A DNA stretch of 5,217 bases from an uncultured Treponema sp. (GTDB lineage Bacteria > Spirochaetota > Spirochaetia > Treponematales > Treponemataceae): assembly GCA_937902445.1 (NCBI GenBank), contig CALELJ010000207.1:1-5217 (forward strand). Direction: 5' to 3'. Below the pieces are notes generated by a model. The model was not told the DNA's origin, did not search any database, and saw nothing but the letters and a program-made list of their open reading frames with translations. Each line of letters begins with the position of its first letter. Within the stretch, counting starts at the first letter, position 1. Shown one piece after another: positions 1-5,217 of this stretch. The translations under genes and the position numbers were made by a program.

Positions 1-29
1 AGAGGCGGGTTCGACTCCCGTATCGCGCT
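1..29 (+). tRNA. 3' end of a tRNA gene (partial; isotype not certain)
   Basis: The window opens inside a tRNA. Bases 5-9 (GCGGG) pair with 17-21 (CCCGT, one G-T wobble) around the seven-base T-loop TTCGACT (10-16). Bases 22-28 (ATCGCGC) are the 3' acceptor strand and T29 the discriminator. No CCA is encoded after it (the next bases are TGT), so CCA would be added enzymatically. The anticodon lies outside the window. A U discriminator suits Gly, Cys or Thr tRNAs; the G just before the T stem (position 48) recalls tRNA-Cys of some bacteria, but this is weak. The 5' acceptor strand should read GCGCGAT. Confidence 0.78.
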
Positions 30-53
30 TGTCTTTTAATATCAAGTTTGCCC

Positions 54-60
54 GAGGAAG
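54..60 (+). promoter_or_regulatory. Ribosome binding site that decides the kinase start
   Basis: GAGGAAG is a good Shine-Dalgarno match and lies 5 bases before TTG at 66-68 (7 bases if GAGGA is taken as the core). The earlier in-frame TTG at 48 has no such sequence before it and would have this site inside its coding region. The ATG at 61 is out of frame and runs straight into TGA at 67-69. This favours TTG-66 as the start. Confidence 0.65.
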
Positions 61-65
61 ATGGT

Positions 66-1694
66 TTGAGTGATCTTGTTATTGAAGTAGAAAATGAAAT
101 TCGCCCTTTGATCATTGTTGATCATTTCCACTCTTCCGACAGAAAAATTATTGCTGTAAAAGTAAACAATGAAGTATGCTCACTGACAACACCTGTAAAT
201 ATCAGCGCATCCGTTGAACCTGTTTATGCCGATTCAAGCGAAGGTGCCGCCGTATACAGACGTTCACTCTGTTTCATTCTTGCTACTGCAGCCCACAACC
301 TCTTCCCCGGAAAAAGACTTCTTGTTGGACCTAGTTTGGACTACGGATACTACTATACCCTTGAAAAGGATTCTTCCATATCAAAAGAAGACATTGCATC
401 GCTCAAAAAAGAAATGGAACGACTTGTAAAAGAAGATTTTGCAATCGAAACGTCCTACATTTCATATGAAGACGCCTGCAATACCTTTGAGGAACTGAAT
501 CTTACGGAAACACGCAAGGCCCTCAACTACAACTGTCCATCAAAGATCATGGTCAACAAACTCGATGAATTCACAGATCTGTATTTTGGACCTCTCGTTT
601 CAAGCACAGGAATGATAGACATCTTTGACATCATGAAATACGAGGACGGTTTCCTCTTAAGATTCCCAAAGCACACAGACTGCACAAAACTTCCTGAGTT
701 CAGTGACCAGCCTAAGCTTTTCAATATCTTCAAGACATACAAAGAATGGGGTAAAAAACTGGGTGTCACCTCAGCAGCAGGACTGAATCAGCTTATTCAT
801 GACAGAAAAATAAATGATTTCATCAGCATAACAGAGACATATCAGACAAAAATGATATCTGACATTGCTGAACAGATTCAGGCAAAGAAGTCCGCACGTG
901 TAGTTCTCATTGCAGGCCCTTCATCATCAGGAAAAACGACTACAAGCAAAAAGCTTTCACTCCAGCTTCAGGCCCGCGGCTATACTCCTAAAGTTATCAG
1001 CCTGGACAATTACTATGTTGGACGTGCAGAAACACCAAAGGATGAATTTGGAAACTACGATTATGAATGTCTTGAAGCCTTGAACATCAAGATGCTCAAC
1101 GAAAATCTCGTGGACATGTTCAATGGAAAGGAAATCAAGCTTCCATCCTATGACTTCCATGAAGGTGTCAGCTACTTTAAAGGCGATACAATGAAACTTG
1201 AGGAAAATGACATTCTCGTCATGGAAGGAATTCATGGACTCAACGACAAACTTACACCACTTGTAGCACCGGAACTGAAATTCAAGATTTACCTTTCTGC
1301 CCTCACCCAGTTGAATCTTGACGACCACAACAGAATCTCTACCAGTGATAACCGTCTTATCCGCAGAATTGTTCGTGACTACAACTACCGCGGTAAAAGT
1401 GCCGCTGATACGATCGCCATGTGGGACAATGTACAGAAAGGAGAAAAACTGCACATATTCCCGTTCCAGAACAATGCCGATGCCATGCTGAACACAGCAC
1501 TGGACTATGAACTTGCCGTACTCAGGGTTTATGCAGCCCCTCTTCTCCGCTGCGTTGCACCAACACAAAGCCAGTTTGCAGAAGCAAGCAGACTTCTTAA
1601 ATTTTTGGACAACTTCCAGACAATTCCGGCCAACGCAGTACCTAATGAATCGATAATCCGTGAATTCATTGGAGGAAGCAAGTTTAAGTACTGA
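66..1694 (+). CDS. Uridine kinase-like nucleoside kinase with ThrRS-like N-terminal domains
   Basis: A 542-residue protein, numbered from TTG-66, likely to phosphorylate a nucleoside such as uridine with ATP or GTP in the cytosol (pyrimidine salvage). Residues about 1-55 resemble a short TGS domain (AVKVNNEVCSL). Residues about 60-215 resemble the second additional (editing) domain of threonyl-tRNA synthetase (RRS...LFPG, GPSLDYGYYY, DLYFGPLVSSTG). Residues about 275-542 are a P-loop kinase of the Udk/phosphoribulokinase type: Walker A GPSSSGKTTT at 284-293, SLDNYY at 312-317, PSYDF at 360-364, EGIH at 387-390, and an Arg-rich RLIRRIVRDYNYRG segment from 430. The same fusion is known in Treponema and Bacteroidetes nucleoside kinases. 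The editing-site residues His, His, Cys and His of ThrRS are replaced here by F70, T74, Y173 and L177, so deacylation is unlikely. The true substrate is not shown by the sequence. It lies only 36 bases after the tRNA with no terminator between, and ends in its own terminator. The start could instead be TTG-48 (548 residues). Confidence 0.88.
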   Translation: MSDLVIEVENEIRPLIIVDHFHSSDRKIIAVKVNNEVCSLTTPVNISASVEPVYADSSEGAAVYRRSLCFILATAAHNLFPGKRLLVGPSLDYGYYYTLEKDSSISKEDIASLKKEMERLVKEDFAIETSYISYEDACNTFEELNLTETRKALNYNCPSKIMVNKLDEFTDLYFGPLVSSTGMIDIFDIMKYEDGFLLRFPKHTDCTKLPEFSDQPKLFNIFKTYKEWGKKLGVTSAAGLNQLIHDRKINDFISITETYQTKMISDIAEQIQAKKSARVVLIAGPSSSGKTTTSKKLSLQLQARGYTPKVISLDNYYVGRAETPKDEFGNYDYECLEALNIKMLNENLVDMFNGKEIKLPSYDFHEGVSYFKGDTMKLEENDILVMEGIHGLNDKLTPLVAPELKFKIYLSALTQLNLDDHNRISTSDNRLIRRIVRDYNYRGKSAADTIAMWDNVQKGEKLHIFPFQNNADAMLNTALDYELAVLRVYAAPLLRCVAPTQSQFAEASRLLKFLDNFQTIPANAVPNESIIREFIGGSKFKY

Positions 1695-1718
1695 GTTCCA
1701 TCGCCATAATAAACGGTC

Positions 1719-1752
1719 CGCAGGTTCTTTGTCAGAGCCTGCGTTTTTTTTT
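1719..1752 (+). terminator. Rho-independent terminator after the kinase gene
   Basis: CGCAGGTTCT (1719-1728) pairs with AGAGCCTGCG (1734-1743), ten base pairs with one T-G wobble, around a five-base loop. Nine T residues (1744-1752) follow directly. It starts 24 bases after the kinase stop codon, so transcription from the tRNA/kinase unit probably ends here. Confidence 0.92.
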
Positions 1753-1757
1753 ATAGA
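1729..1757 (+). promoter_or_regulatory. Candidate sigma-70 promoter overlapping the terminator
   Basis: TTGTCA (1729-1734, five of six to the -35 consensus) and TATAGA (1752-1757, four of six to the -10 consensus) are 17 bases apart. The -35 sits in the loop of the preceding terminator and the -10 follows its T-run. Transcription would begin near 1763-1766, leaving a leader of about 25 bases before ATG-1790. The downstream gene needs its own promoter and there is no other room for one. The T-rich spacer makes chance matches easier, so this is a prediction. Confidence 0.45.
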
Positions 1758-1789
1758 AATAGTGCATGAAATTCAATATACTTTTTTCC

Positions 1790-2635
1790 ATGAAAATAGA
1801 ACTAAATAAAATGCCATGTTTTGGTGTGGCTGGAAATTTTACAGGACATCTTGAACAGGCTGGTGAGGCCATAGATTTTGCAAATGTAGTGACAAAGGAA
1901 GCAAACGCTCCAAAGGCAATGTTTCCAACTCATATTCCTGGAAGTTCCACAGTGGTACCGGAATTTCTTCATACATTCCCTTTTAACAGTGAAAAAATCA
2001 TTTTTCCGGCAAACGAAGAGAAACTTCAGATTGAACCGGAATGCGCCATAATATGCCAGCTTGAATGGAAGGACTGCAATGTTGTTTCCGTAAAACCTTT
2101 TGCCTTCGGTGCATCCAACGACTGTTCCATCAGAAAGGAAGGTGCAAAAAAAATCAGCCTTAAGAAAAACTGGGGCAAGGCAAGCAAGGGACTTTCAGAA
2201 AACCTTATTGACCTTGACAAGTTTTCAGAAGGCGGAATCCTTGACCATTACAGGATTGCAAGTTTCCTTGTGCGAGATGGTATTGCAAATGTCTACGGAG
2301 AAGACAGTCCTGTAAGCGGATACAGTTACATCTATGAAAAGCTGATTGAATGGTGCATCGAGAAATTCAACTGCCAGAAGGATGAAGGACCAGCAGAAGA
2401 CATACATTCATATCTTGTAGAAGCCGGAAGGCCAGACAAAGTAATGATCTCCATTGGTGCGACCCGCTACACTGATTATGGAGAGCACAACTTCCTTGCA
2501 GACGGAGATGATGCTGTAGTGGTTGTTTATCCTGACAATTATTCACCGGAAGAAATAAAATCCATGGTCGAAAGAAACGAATTTAGCGACGATATGATTT
2601 CCGTATTAAGGCAGAGGATAATTCATAATTCATAA
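1790..2635 (+). CDS. Conserved hypothetical protein, DUF5718-like, FAH-fold features
   Basis: A 281-residue soluble protein (from ATG-1790) with no signal peptide or membrane segment. Its conserved-looking parts are GVAGNF at 12-17, HLEQAGE at 20-26 and PTHIPGS at 46-52. Three further parts recall the fumarylacetoacetate-hydrolase superfamily: an acidic E-x-E pair (E82, E84) in IEPECAIICQLEW, GASNDCSIRK with N110 and D111, and a WGKASKG segment at 128-134. In that superfamily an ExE pair and an Asp bind Mg2+ or Mn2+ and a Lys lies nearby. I recall this pattern as DUF5718, but I could not search, and no substrate can be named. Start choice: ATG-1766 adds eight hydrophobic residues and would be nearly leaderless if the overlapping promoter is real; ATG-1790 gives the natural start MKIELNK. 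Neither has a clear Shine-Dalgarno. The last residues (IIHNS) are coded inside an AT-rich inverted repeat, so the tail may be acquired sequence. It is the only gene in its transcription unit. Confidence 0.8.
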   Translation: MKIELNKMPCFGVAGNFTGHLEQAGEAIDFANVVTKEANAPKAMFPTHIPGSSTVVPEFLHTFPFNSEKIIFPANEEKLQIEPECAIICQLEWKDCNVVSVKPFAFGASNDCSIRKEGAKKISLKKNWGKASKGLSENLIDLDKFSEGGILDHYRIASFLVRDGIANVYGEDSPVSGYSYIYEKLIEWCIEKFNCQKDEGPAEDIHSYLVEAGRPDKVMISIGATRYTDYGEHNFLADGDDAVVVVYPDNYSPEEIKSMVERNEFSDDMISVLRQRIIHNS

Positions 2636-2715
2636 AAATATTAAGGCCTCCTAGTCGAACTAATATCATCAGTCCGGCCGGAGGCCTTAATTTGTAATTT
2701 CTAATTATAAATTAT
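2618..2715. repeat. Extended imperfect palindrome between convergent genes
   Basis: ATAATTCATAATT (2618-2630) recurs inverted as AATTATAAATTAT (2703-2715), matching at 12 of 13 positions. Inside these arms lies the perfect 11-base-pair terminator stem (2641-2651 with 2680-2690), at nearly equal distance on both sides (10 and 12 bases). The whole is about 98 bases long. The left arm covers the last codons and stop of the upstream + strand gene. It may be a small non-coding repeat element or simply a terminator in AT-rich DNA; only copies elsewhere in the genome would tell. Confidence 0.5.
2641..2690. terminator. Bidirectional terminator between convergent genes
   Basis: TTAAGGCCTCC (2641-2651) pairs perfectly with GGAGGCCTTAA (2680-2690) around a 28-base loop. 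The loop can itself form a small stem, TAGT (2652-2655) with ACTA (2659-2662). On the minus strand the stem is followed by TATTTTTATG, a usable T-run for ending the oad operon. On the + strand it is followed by TTTGTAATTT, a weaker one, for the DUF5718-like gene. The long loop is atypical. Confidence 0.7.
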
Positions 2716-2722
2716 TAATTAC

Positions 2723-4147
2723 TTAGTTAGCGTATGTTGCGATGAATACACCGGCTGCAATTGCAGTACCGATAACACCAGAAACGTTTGGTCCCATGGC
2801 GTTCATCAAAAGGAAGTTTGATGGATCGTATTCAAGACCAACCTTGTTTGCAACACGGGCTGCCATTGGAACTGCAGAAACACCTGCAGAACCGATGAGA
2901 GGATTGATCTTCTTCTTGAGGAAGAGGTTCATGATCTTAGCCATGATGAGACCACCTGCTGTAGCAACGGCAAATGCAACAAGACCAAGGATGATGATAC
3001 CAATTGATTCCTTCTTCATGATCTTTTCCGGTGTCATCTGTGAACCAACACCGAGGGAAAGAAGAATTGAAACGATGTTCATCAATTCATTTTCCATTGT
3101 CTTTGAAAGACGGTCTGCAGCACCACTCTGCTTTACAAAGTTACCAAAGGCAAGCATACCGATAAGTGGACATGCTGGTGGCAAAAGAAGGATTGCAAGA
3201 ACAAGAAGAAGCATTGGGAACAATACCTTTTCTGTCTTTGAAACATAGCGAAGCTGTTCCATCTTGATGCAGCGTTCCTTCTGTGTTGTAAGAGCCTTCA
3301 TGATAGGTGGCTGGATCATTGGAACCAGAGCCATGTAAGAATATGCGGCAACTGCGATAACTGCCATCATTTCCGGAGCAAGCTTACCTGAAACGTAGAT
3401 TGATGTTGGACCGTCGGCACCACCGATGATGGAAATTGCAGAAGCCTGGAGGATTGTGTAGTCTGTTCCGAGGAATGTGTTCATCAAGGCAACACCAAAG
3501 AGTGTAAAGAATACACCAAGCTGTGCAGCACCACCAAGAAGAGCCATCTTAGGGTTTGCAATGAGCGGACCGAAGTCTGTCATTGCACCGATACCCATAA
3601 AGATGAGCATTGGGAAGAATTCGTTTCCAACACCGGCGCTGTAGATGATGTGGAGCATTCCGTGTGGAGCAAGCCCCATGCCTGCACCTGGAATGTTTAC
3701 AAGAACAGTACCGAATCCGATTGGAATCAAAAGAAGAGGTTCGAATCCCTTGCCTACTGCAAGGTAGATGATGAGGAAGCCGATGGCGATCATGATGATC
3801 TTCTGCCAGCCTGGAGCCTCAACACCTTCAAATGGATCATTTGATTCAGCAGCTTCCTGAGCAGCCTTTTCAGCCTGCTTCTGTGCGATTTCTTCAGGAG
3901 TATCCTTGTGGATCATCATATAAATACCAGTAGATTTACCGATATTTCCAAGGAACTTTGAAACGGAAATGTCGTGCTTGCCGTTCCAGTTTTCAGTTCC
4001 CTTAATTACACGGTTCATGCCTGTCTTTGGTTCAGCTGTATCCTGTGCAAGAGCTGGCTTTGTGAAAGACAAAACTGAAGCTACTGCCATGATTGCAAGC
4101 ATGATGAAGGCAATCTTTGTATTTTTAACGTTAGTTCTGATTGGCAT
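2723..4147 (-). CDS. oadB: Oxaloacetate decarboxylase beta subunit, Na+ pump
   Basis: The membrane subunit of a biotin-dependent decarboxylase sodium pump: it decarboxylates carboxybiotin carried by the alpha subunit and exports Na+. Family marks are FEPLLLIPIGFG (135-146), IGGADGPTSIY (241-251), GVGSQM (366-371), GSAGVSAVPMAARVA (419-433) and GPNVSGVIGTAIAAG (452-466). D245 in GGADG corresponds to the Na+-site aspartate (Asp203) of Klebsiella OadB. Hydrophobic segments recur from about residue 115 to the end, as expected for a multi-pass protein. At 474 residues it is longer than usual OadB proteins (roughly 375-435). The excess is N-terminal: residues 1-34 look like a signal peptide (R4, K8, K11, hydrophobic 12-27, then ALA-Q), and residues 82-108 are an Ala/Glu/Lys-rich charged stretch. 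ATG-4147 has an AGGGAT ribosome site (4158-4153) in front. It follows oadA by 67 bases in the same operon. The beta subunit of a methylmalonyl-CoA or glutaconyl-CoA decarboxylase is the alternative; the OadA-type partner favours oxaloacetate. Confidence 0.93.
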   Translation of the reverse strand: MPIRTNVKNTKIAFIMLAIMAVASVLSFTKPALAQDTAEPKTGMNRVIKGTENWNGKHDISVSKFLGNIGKSTGIYMMIHKDTPEEIAQKQAEKAAQEAAESNDPFEGVEAPGWQKIIMIAIGFLIIYLAVGKGFEPLLLIPIGFGTVLVNIPGAGMGLAPHGMLHIIYSAGVGNEFFPMLIFMGIGAMTDFGPLIANPKMALLGGAAQLGVFFTLFGVALMNTFLGTDYTILQASAISIIGGADGPTSIYVSGKLAPEMMAVIAVAAYSYMALVPMIQPPIMKALTTQKERCIKMEQLRYVSKTEKVLFPMLLLVLAILLLPPACPLIGMLAFGNFVKQSGAADRLSKTMENELMNIVSILLSLGVGSQMTPEKIMKKESIGIIILGLVAFAVATAGGLIMAKIMNLFLKKKINPLIGSAGVSAVPMAARVANKVGLEYDPSNFLLMNAMGPNVSGVIGTAIAAGVFIATYAN

Positions 4148-4152
4148 ATTTT

Positions 4153-4158
4153 ATCCCT
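4153..4158 (-). promoter_or_regulatory. Ribosome binding site of oadB
   Basis: On the minus strand AGGGAT lies five bases before ATG-4147. It supports this start and therefore the reality of the N-terminal signal-like extension of OadB. Confidence 0.65.
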
Positions 4159-4184
4159 AATATTAAAGCTGTTGTCAAAAACAG

Positions 4185-4208
4185 TTCCGCCAGAAAAATC
4201 TGACGGAA
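4185..4208 (-). terminator. Intercistronic hairpin between oadA and oadB
   Basis: Bases 4185-4194 (TTCCGCCAGA) pair with 4199-4208 (TCTGACGGAA), nine of ten pairs with one C-A mismatch, around a four-base loop. On the minus strand the hairpin begins seven bases after the oadA stop and is followed by CTGTTTTTGAC, a T-run of five set slightly away from the stem. It could be a partial terminator that lowers oadB relative to oadA, or an mRNA 3'-end stabiliser. Full termination is unlikely, since oadB has no other evident promoter. Confidence 0.5.
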
Positions 4209-4214
4209 TCATTT

Positions 4215-5217
4215 TTAGCAGATTTCACAAACTGGCTGTCCGTTTGTTACCTGATCACCCTGATTAGCAAGGAAGTGAACCTTACCGTCACAAGGAGCCT
4301 TTACTTCAAGTTCCATCTTCATTGATTCGAGGATTACAACATTGTCACCCTTCTTTACTGAAGTACCTTCTGGAACTGCTGTGCGGAGGAATACACCTGC
4401 AACTGGAGCATTTACCTTTGTTCCGTTTCCTGCAGCTGGTGCTGGAGCTGGAGCGGCTGCTGGTGCTGGGGCTGCTGCAACTGGAGCTGGAGCTGCCTGT
4501 ACTACGCCACCGATTGTTGCAAGAACCTGACCGTTCTGGATCTGTGTTCCTGGAGCAACTGTGTATGTGATTGTTCCGTCTGCTGTAGACTTAACTTCAA
4601 GTTCCATCTTCATAGACTCGATGATGATAACTGTCTGTCCCTTTGTTACCTTTGTTCCGTTTGTGAAGCACTGCTTGAAGAGAGTACCTGCAACTGGAGC
4701 TGCGGCTGCTGGAGCTGCTGCCTGAGCAGAACCTGCGCCAACTGTTACATTGTAAGCGTTTCCATTTACTGTGATTGCACCTGCACCGTTAGAAGATACA
4801 TTGTAAGAAGTACCGTTAACTGTGATTGTATAGTTACCACCCTTAGATGCGCCTGCTGCTGGAGCTGCAGTTTCCTTCTTTGCGAATGTTGCAGCTGCAT
4901 CAACTGGACCGTTAGCACGTGTCTTGAAGAACTTTTCTGCAACCTGTGGGAACATTGCATATGTAAGAACATCTTCGTCTGTTCCGTTTCCGCCTGCTGC
5001 CTTAGAAGCTTCAACCATCTTGTCCCATTCTGGTTCAATCTTGTCTGCCGGGCGGCATGTCATTACTTCGTCCATCTTGTTCTGGGCAAGAGCCTGCTTT
5101 ACAACGTCAGCGTTTGCAGATGTTGGGAGAGCACCGAACTTACCTGTAACAAGGTTAGCAAAGTCTGCTGTCATCTTTTCGTAGCGACAGAAGAGAACGT
5201 TGAATACAGCCTGTGTA
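4215..5217 (-). CDS. oadA: Oxaloacetate decarboxylase alpha subunit, C-terminal part with two biotinyl domains (partial)
   Basis: The 3' part of the biotin-bearing carboxyltransferase subunit; the reading frame is open to the window edge, so the start lies outside. The 333 visible residues (from the codon at 5216) begin with TQAVFNVLFCRYEKMT and continue to about residue 100 with the conserved post-carboxyltransferase region of OadA/pyruvate carboxylase B (FANLVTGKFGALP, CRPADKIEPEWDKM, DEDVLTYAMFPQVAEKFF). Then come two copies of a short strand motif (ITVNGTSYNV 131-140, ITVNGNAYNV 148-157), biotinyl domain 1 (about 173-236, ESMKMELEV, biotin Lys K203), an Ala/Pro linker (about 237-265) and biotinyl domain 2 (about 267-333, ESMKMELEV, K300). 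OadA normally has one such domain. The protein ends in CEIC. Cytosolic, bound to OadB at the membrane: it transfers carboxyl from oxaloacetate to biotin, giving pyruvate. MmdA-type subunits lack an attached biotin domain, which argues against methylmalonyl-CoA decarboxylase. A pyruvate carboxylase B subunit is the other option; the adjacent oadB argues against it. Confidence 0.92.
   Translation of the reverse strand, partial: TQAVFNVLFCRYEKMTADFANLVTGKFGALPTSANADVVKQALAQNKMDEVMTCRPADKIEPEWDKMVEASKAAGGNGTDEDVLTYAMFPQVAEKFFKTRANGPVDAAATFAKKETAAPAAGASKGGNYTITVNGTSYNVSSNGAGAITVNGNAYNVTVGAGSAQAAAPAAAAPVAGTLFKQCFTNGTKVTKGQTVIIIESMKMELEVKSTADGTITYTVAPGTQIQNGQVLATIGGVVQAAPAPVAAAPAPAAAPAPAPAAGNGTKVNAPVAGVFLRTAVPEGTSVKKGDNVVILESMKMELEVKAPCDGKVHFLANQGDQVTNGQPVCEIC
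4303..4322. repeat. Direct repeat copy 1 (biotinylation motif, domain 2)
   Basis: Twenty bases identical to 4594-4613. They encode the biotin attachment motif MKMELEV of the second biotinyl domain on the minus strand. The identity reflects domain duplication plus strong codon preference, and could permit recombination that removes one domain. Confidence 0.8.
4432..4496. repeat. Low-complexity Ala/Pro linker coding tract
   Basis: An irregular run of GCTGGTGCTGGAGCTG-like units on the + strand. On the minus strand it codes for the flexible Ala/Pro linker between the two biotinyl domains of OadA. Such hinges let biotin swing between the carboxyltransferase and the membrane subunit. The tract is prone to length change and makes long spurious open frames on the + strand. 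Confidence 0.75.
4594..4613. repeat. Direct repeat copy 2 (biotinylation motif, domain 1)
   Basis: Identical over twenty bases to 4303-4322. It encodes the MKMELEV motif around K203 of the first OadA biotinyl domain. Confidence 0.8.
4747..4830. repeat. Duplicated 33-base unit coding for the ITVNG strand motif
   Basis: Bases 4747-4779 and 4798-4830 match at 26 of 33 positions with a 51-base (17-codon) period. On the minus strand they encode ITVNGNAYNV and ITVNGTSYNV, just before biotinyl domain 1 of OadA. A single such strand usually leads into the biotinyl domain of these enzymes. Confidence 0.7.

Noticed and set aside
957..1568. 203-residue open frame on the minus strand inside the kinase gene
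   Set aside because: It is antisense to the conserved kinase domain, and its Val/Phe-rich translation looks like an artefact of the codon use of the real gene.
1766..1789. Signal peptide at the start of the DUF5718-like protein
   Set aside because: The extra eight residues from ATG-1766 (MKFNILFS) are hydrophobic, but too short and followed at once by the charged MKIELNK start; ATG-1790 is the more likely start.
2691..2722. Small gene or promoter in the AT-rich stretch before the oadB stop
   Set aside because: It has no open frame with a ribosome site, and TATAAT-like matches are expected by chance in such AT-rich sequence between convergent genes.
2742..3248. 168-residue open frame on the + strand inside oadB
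   Set aside because: It lies wholly antisense to a well-recognised oadB gene; its protein (Arg/Pro/Met-rich) matches nothing I know and has no ribosome site of note.
4432..4496. Possible CRISPR or minisatellite array
   Set aside because: The units are irregular, in frame and encode a normal Ala/Pro hinge; there are no spacers of constant length.
5172..5174. ATG at 5174 as the start of a separate 319-residue biotin carrier protein
   Set aside because: The frame stays open upstream to the window edge and reads TQAVFNVLFCRYEK, which is normal OadA sequence, so the gene begins outside the window.
4322..5184. Several + and minus strand open frames within oadA, including Leu/Glu-rich and Gln-rich ones
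   Set aside because: They come from the Ala/Pro-rich coding of oadA read in other frames or from the other strand; the biased composition explains the lack of stops.

Overview
The window looks like a piece of a fermentative spirochaete chromosome, most likely a commensal or rumen/gut-type Treponema. This is an inference from gene content: a uridine-kinase-like protein carrying a threonyl-tRNA-synthetase-like N-terminus, a DUF5718-like protein, and a Na+-pumping oxaloacetate decarboxylase. A TTG start and a tRNA gene without an encoded CCA end fit but do not prove it. I see no phage, transposase, CRISPR or toxin-antitoxin signal.

Layout. Bases 1-29 are the 3' end of a tRNA gene. A 542-residue nucleoside-kinase-like gene follows closely on the + strand (66-1694) and ends at a strong Rho-independent terminator (1719-1752). 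A promoter-like sequence overlaps that terminator and precedes the second + strand gene (1790-2635), a small protein with features of the fumarylacetoacetate-hydrolase fold, probably DUF5718. A palindromic, probably bidirectional terminator (2641-2690), set in a longer imperfect inverted repeat (about 2618-2715), separates it from the convergent minus-strand genes. These are oadB (4147-2723), the membrane beta subunit of the decarboxylase sodium pump, and upstream of it the 3' part of oadA (4215 to beyond 5217), the biotin-carrying alpha subunit. A hairpin lies in the 67-base gap between them.

How the genes work together. OadA and OadB form one machine: the alpha subunit moves the carboxyl group of oxaloacetate onto biotin, and the beta subunit decarboxylates carboxybiotin while exporting Na+. 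A gamma subunit is expected but is not in the window; if it is linked, it should lie upstream of oadA, beyond base 5217. The two + strand genes have no evident functional tie to the pump.

Most interesting points: two complete biotinyl domains in tandem in OadA, preceded by a duplicated short strand motif; an OadB with a signal-peptide-like N-terminus and a charged insert; and a kinase whose synthetase-like editing domain has lost all four metal/catalytic-site residues. I found no convincing wholly new multi-gene system; the novelty is in domain architecture.
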